From the NCBI GenBank assembly GCA_018268875.1, contig JAFDVT010000640.1:1-8607 (forward strand): a DNA stretch of 8,607 bases, in the 5' to 3' direction. The notes below the pieces were generated by a model. It made no database searches. It was not told the origin of the DNA and worked only from the letters and a program-made list of their open reading frames with translations. The position numbers and the translations under genes were made by a program. Shown here one piece after another: positions 6,467 to 8,607 of this stretch. Position 1 is the first letter of the stretch. Each line of letters opens with the position of its first letter. Origin of the DNA: Acidobacteriota bacterium. Its GTDB lineage: Bacteria; Acidobacteriota; Terriglobia; Bryobacterales; Bryobacteraceae.

Positions 6467-7246
6467 ATGAGACTGACCTTAAACATCTGGCGCCAGAAAG
6501 GCCCTTCGTCGGAAGGCAAGATGGTCCGCTACGACCTGCCGGATGCCGACCCGGAAATGTCCATGCTCGAAGCGCTGGACGTGTTGAACGAACATCTGAT
6601 CGCCAAGGGCGAGGAGCCGGTGGCGTTCGAACACGACTGCCGCGAAGGCATCTGCGGTTCGTGCGGGTTCATGATCAACGGCGTTCCGCACGGTCCCGTA
6701 CGCGCCACCACGACGTGCCAGCTGTCGATGCGCCATTTCAAGGACGGGGACGAACTGTTCCTGGAACCCTGGCGCGCCTCCGCCTTCCCGGTGATCAAGG
6801 ACCTGGTGGTGGATCGCAACTCGTTTGACCGTATCATTCAGGCGGGCGGGTTCGTTTCCGTATCGACGGGCAGCGCGCAGGACGGCAACACGATTCCGGT
6901 TCCCAAGGAAGACAGCGATCGCGCCATGGACGCGGCGGCCTGCATCGGCTGCGGCGCCTGCGTGGCGGCCTGTCCCAACGCGGCGGCGGCGCTGTTCACC
7001 GGCGCCAAGATTTCGCATCTCGGCTTGTTGCCGCAAGGCCAGCCTGAACGCGATCGCCGCGCGCTGCACATGGTGTCGGCGATGAACGCGGAAGGGTTCG
7101 GCAGTTGCACCAACATCGGCGAATGCGAAGCGGCGTGTCCCAAGGAAATTCCGCTCGAAGTGATCGCCCGCACCAATCGCGACTTTTTGAAGGCCGCCTG
7201 GTGCGAACGTCCGCCAAACGCCAAGGCCTCCGCCGGAGCGGGCTGA
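6467..7246 (+). CDS. sdhB: Succinate dehydrogenase iron-sulfur subunit
   Basis: The 259-residue electron-transfer subunit of complex II links SdhA flavin to the SdhC hemes and quinone. The plant-type [2Fe-2S] site is Cys58, Cys63, Cys66 (CREGICGSC) and Cys84. The C-terminal half has Cys159, Cys162, Cys165 and Cys169 (CIGCGACVAAC), then Cys214, Cys220 and Cys224 (CTNIGECEAACP). By family pattern, 159/162/165/224 bind [4Fe-4S] and 169/214/220 bind [3Fe-4S]. All ligands are present. The ATG directly abuts the sdhA stop codon (TAGATG), with GGAG ten bases before it, so translation is probably coupled to sdhA. After Cys224 the protein ends in a short Ala-rich tail. No clear rho-independent terminator follows the stop codon, so some readthrough into the next gene is possible. 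Confidence 0.97.
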   Translation: MRLTLNIWRQKGPSSEGKMVRYDLPDADPEMSMLEALDVLNEHLIAKGEEPVAFEHDCREGICGSCGFMINGVPHGPVRATTTCQLSMRHFKDGDELFLEPWRASAFPVIKDLVVDRNSFDRIIQAGGFVSVSTGSAQDGNTIPVPKEDSDRAMDAAACIGCGACVAACPNAAAALFTGAKISHLGLLPQGQPERDRRALHMVSAMNAEGFGSCTNIGECEAACPKEIPLEVIARTNRDFLKAAWCERPPNAKASAGAG

Positions 7247-7263
7247 GGCTCTCCGCGGGCACT

Positions 7264-7279
7264 TGTCAGTTTTCTGACA
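7264..7279. promoter_or_regulatory. Perfect inverted repeat TGTCA-N6-TGACA, candidate operator
   Basis: TGTCAG and CTGACA form a perfect 6-bp inverted repeat around TTTT, in the 62-base gap between sdhB and the first small secreted protein gene. The half-site spacing (five bases, N6, five bases) is that of CRP/FNR-superfamily dimers, whose classical sites are TGTGA-N6-TCACA and similar. The first half overlaps TTGTCA, which resembles a -35 element. It could instead be a weak RNA hairpin with a 4-base loop, but no T-run follows it, so a terminator is unlikely. Confidence 0.4.
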
Positions 7280-7296
7280 TCATTGCGCGTTACTCT

Positions 7297-7301
7297 GAGG
7301 G
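7297..7301 (+). promoter_or_regulatory. Ribosome binding site deciding the start of the first secreted protein gene
   Basis: GAGGG lies 7 bases before the ATG at 7309. The frame is open far upstream into sdhB, so this site, together with the signal peptide that begins at 7309, fixes the true start. Confidence 0.7.
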
Positions 7302-7308
7302 TGAATCT

Positions 7309-7794
7309 ATGAATCGCCGTACTTTACTGGCCGTCGTGCCGGCCCTGGCGCTGATCACCCTCGCCACCTCGTCCCTGTCCTTCGCGCAGGAAAAGCCGAA
7401 CTTCACCGGCAACTGGAAGATGAACGCCGACAAGAGCGACTTCGGCCCCATCCCCAAGCCGAAAAAGTTCGAACGCATCATCGCGCAGAAGGACAATGAA
7501 GTCTTTTCGAAAACCACGCAGGGCGGCGACCAGGGCGAACGAACCACCGAACTGAAATACAAGGTGGACGGTTCGGAATCCGTCAACAAGCTGAACAATC
7601 AGGATGTCAAAGCGGTTGCCTCGTGGGAAGGCGCCAACCTTGTGGTGCGCAGCAAACGCGAAATCCAAGGTATGGAGATTTCGCAGGTCGAAACCTGGGC
7701 CCTGTCGCCGGACGGCAAGATCATCACCGTGACAAACGCCATCGACACGCCGCAGGGCAAGTTCGCTATGACGATTGTGTTAGACAAGCAATAA
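7309..7794 (+). CDS. Small secreted protein, lipocalin-like beta-rich family (paralog 1)
   Basis: A 161-residue protein of unknown function. Residues 1-26 form a Sec signal peptide: 'MNRR', a hydrophobic core 'TLLAVVPALALITLA', and an SFA-QE cleavage site. The mature part opens with 'NFTGNWKMNADKSDFGP' (31-47) and consists mostly of alternating short strands such as 'ELKYKVDGSES' (81-91), 'KAVASWEGANLVVRSKREI' (101-119), 'ISQVETWALSPDGKIITVT' (124-142) and 'DTPQGKFAMTIVLDK' (146-160). This suggests a small lipocalin-like beta barrel or sandwich in the periplasm or outside the cell. The mature part has no Cys and no obvious catalytic motif. The neighbouring gene encodes a paralog of the same length, with the same opening and ending motifs. 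I associate this family with Acidobacteriota, where it is common. The ligand is unknown. Independent expression from the sdh operon is likely but not proven. Confidence 0.85.
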   Translation: MNRRTLLAVVPALALITLATSSLSFAQEKPNFTGNWKMNADKSDFGPIPKPKKFERIIAQKDNEVFSKTTQGGDQGERTTELKYKVDGSESVNKLNNQDVKAVASWEGANLVVRSKREIQGMEISQVETWALSPDGKIITVTNAIDTPQGKFAMTIVLDKQ

Positions 7795-7809
7795 CTTGCG
7801 GAGTACAAT
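7781..7809 (+). promoter_or_regulatory. Candidate sigma-70-type promoter for paralog 2 (TAGACA-N17-TACAAT)
   Basis: TAGACA (7781-7786) and TACAAT (7804-7809) each match five of six consensus bases and are spaced by exactly 17. The -35 overlaps the last codons of paralog 1. Transcription would start near 7816, leaving a leader of only about 12 bases that begins at the ribosome binding site, which is unusually short. This would let paralog 2 and the OPT gene be expressed without paralog 1. Confidence 0.45.
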
Positions 7810-7814
7810 CTCGT

Positions 7815-7819
7815 GGAGG
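7815..7819 (+). promoter_or_regulatory. Ribosome binding site deciding the start of paralog 2
   Basis: GGAGG lies 8 bases before the ATG at 7828. An in-frame GTG at 7813 overlaps this site and is therefore rejected as the start. With ATG the protein is 161 residues, the same as paralog 1. Confidence 0.75.
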
Positions 7820-7827
7820 CGAATCTC

Positions 7828-8313
7828 ATGTCGATCCACCATCGGTTGTTTCTTACAACGCTCTGCGTACTAACGGCGGGCATCCTGTCCGCAGCCGACA
7901 GACCCAATTTCACCGGGCAATGGAAGCTGAATGTTGAAAAGAGCAACTTCGGCCCCATGCCCGCTCCCGCATCGCAGACCATGAAGATCGACCATACGGA
8001 TCCGGACCTGGTTACCACCACGGATCAGGAGGGCGAGCAGGGCAAGCTCAGCTACGTCATCAAGTACAAAACCGATGGCAGCGAAGTGGTCAACGACATC
8101 CGCGGCGCGCAAGCCAAGTCGGTCGGCAAGTGGGAGGGCGAGGCGATCGTCTTCACCACCAAGCTCGATTATCAGGGCACCGAGATTACGCTGAACAACA
8201 CCATGAAGATGGACCCTGGCGGCAAGAACATGAGCGCTGTCACCAAGGTCCAGACGCCGCAGGGCGAGTTTGAGCAATCGCTAGTCTTCGACAAAGTCGA
8301 AGCGGCGAAATGA
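7828..8313 (+). CDS. Small secreted protein, lipocalin-like beta-rich family (paralog 2)
   Basis: A 161-residue protein of unknown function, paralogous to the gene just upstream. A signal peptide is visible at 1-23 ('RLFLTTLCVLTAGIL' core, cleavage near SAA-DR). The mature part begins 'RPNFTGQWKLNVEKSNFGP' (25-43) and keeps the paralog-1 landmarks in order: 'IKYKTDGSE' (78-86), 'KWEGEAIVF' (101-109), 'TPQGEFEQSLVFDK' (143-156). Divergence is concentrated at about 46-75, between the conserved opening and the KYKxDGSE strand, which may shape a ligand-binding site (inference). The stop codon TGA overlaps the ATG of the OPT transporter gene (ATGA), so translation of the two is probably coupled, which hints at a shared task. 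The gap to paralog 1 is 33 bases and carries a candidate promoter. The substrate and molecular role cannot be read from sequence. Confidence 0.85.
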   Translation: MSIHHRLFLTTLCVLTAGILSAADRPNFTGQWKLNVEKSNFGPMPAPASQTMKIDHTDPDLVTTTDQEGEQGKLSYVIKYKTDGSEVVNDIRGAQAKSVGKWEGEAIVFTTKLDYQGTEITLNNTMKMDPGGKNMSAVTKVQTPQGEFEQSLVFDKVEAAK

Positions 8314-8607
8314 AGCCTCAGCAGCCGGAACTGACGCTGAAGTCCGTCACGCTGGGGCTGTTCCTGGCGCTTGTGTTCGGGGCCGCCAACGCGTACCTCG
8401 GCATGCGCGCTGGACAAACCGTCGCCGCGACCATCCCCGCAGCCGTCATCGCGATGGCGTTGTTCCGCCTGCCTCGCTTTCGCGGCGGCATCCTGGAACA
8501 GAACATCACACGCACCGCGGCCTCGGTCGGCGAGGCCCTGGTCGCCGGCGCGATCTTCACCATCCCCTCCTTCCTGCTCGTCGACCTGGACGGCCAGCGT
8601 CTTTGGA
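8310..8607 (+). CDS. OPT-family oligopeptide transporter (N-terminal part; 3' end outside window)
   Basis: The first 99 residues of a membrane protein that runs off the window. The pattern is that of the OPT family (oligopeptide/metal-chelate symporters of many transmembrane helices): 'ELTLKSVTLGLFLALVFGAA' (7-26), 'NAYLGMRAGQTVAATIPAAV' (27-46), a short basic loop 'RLPRFRGG', 'ILEQNITRTAASVGEALVAG' (61-80) and 'AIFTIPSFLL' (81-90). Bacterial OPT proteins characteristically carry the NAYLGLKxGxTVxASIPAAV and ENNxxQTxASAGE strings that these resemble. The family imports small peptides or metal-chelate compounds using the proton gradient; the substrate here is unknown. The ATG at 8310 overlaps the stop of the secreted protein gene (ATGA) and has no strong Shine-Dalgarno of its own, so it probably depends on translation of the preceding gene. 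Confidence 0.9.
   Translation, partial: MKPQQPELTLKSVTLGLFLALVFGAANAYLGMRAGQTVAATIPAAVIAMALFRLPRFRGGILEQNITRTAASVGEALVAGAIFTIPSFLLVDLDGQRLW

Noticed and set aside
7225..7250. Possible terminator after sdhB (GCCTC...GAGGC and CTCCGCCGGAG)
   Set aside because: The arms are short, one pairing leaves a 14-base loop and the other has no room for a loop, and no T-run follows. It is not supportable as a rho-independent terminator.
7105..7308. Upstream extension of the first secreted protein frame into sdhB
   Set aside because: It overlaps the iron-sulfur ligands of SdhB in another frame, while a signal peptide and a Shine-Dalgarno point clearly to the ATG at 7309.

Overview
The window is GC-rich, tightly packed bacterial chromosome with eight genes, six complete and two cut by the window ends. 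The best guess at the source is a member of the Acidobacteriota (Solibacter/Bryobacter-like). The reasons are the two small secreted proteins of the 'NFTGxWKxNxxKSxFGP' type, which I associate with that phylum, and a succinate dehydrogenase with a single b558-type membrane subunit, as found in menaquinone-using bacteria. This assignment is inference, because no rRNA or other marker gene is present.

Layout. (1) Positions 1-474, plus strand: the C-terminal part of a lytic transglycosylase (SLT fold) ending in a Lys/Ala/Pro-rich basic tail. (2) Positions 485-3657, minus strand: a compact three-gene run read right to left. It holds an ABC exporter half-transporter (transmembrane domain plus ATPase), a small cytoplasmic BON-LysM protein resembling E. 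coli Kbp/YgaU, and an esterase-D-type alpha/beta hydrolase. Gaps are 28 and 37 bases, so one transcript is likely. It converges on the transglycosylase gene with 10 bases between the stop codons. (3) Positions 3658-3834: a 177-base divergent intergenic region, the only sizeable non-coding stretch. It carries a perfect TATAAT on the minus strand and a TAGAAT on the plus strand. (4) Positions 3835-7246, plus strand: sdhC-sdhA-sdhB, the whole succinate:menaquinone oxidoreductase (complex II) in the Bacillus-like order C-A-B, with gaps of 4 and 0 bases. (5) Positions 7309-8607, plus strand: two tandem paralogous secreted proteins of exactly 161 residues each. The second overlaps by ATGA the start of an OPT-family (oligopeptide transporter) gene that runs off the window.

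The sdh operon is ordinary core respiration. The less ordinary parts are the duplicated secreted pair with its partly duplicated leader and its coupling to an OPT transporter, an inverted repeat TGTCA-N6-TGACA in front of the pair, a GCGGAGT-type motif shared by the sdhC and second-paralog upstream regions, and the exporter/BON-LysM/esterase gene run. I see no CRISPR array, tRNA, rRNA, insertion sequence, prophage or clear rho-independent terminator. No undescribed system is clearly demonstrated. The secreted pair plus transporter is the best candidate for follow-up.
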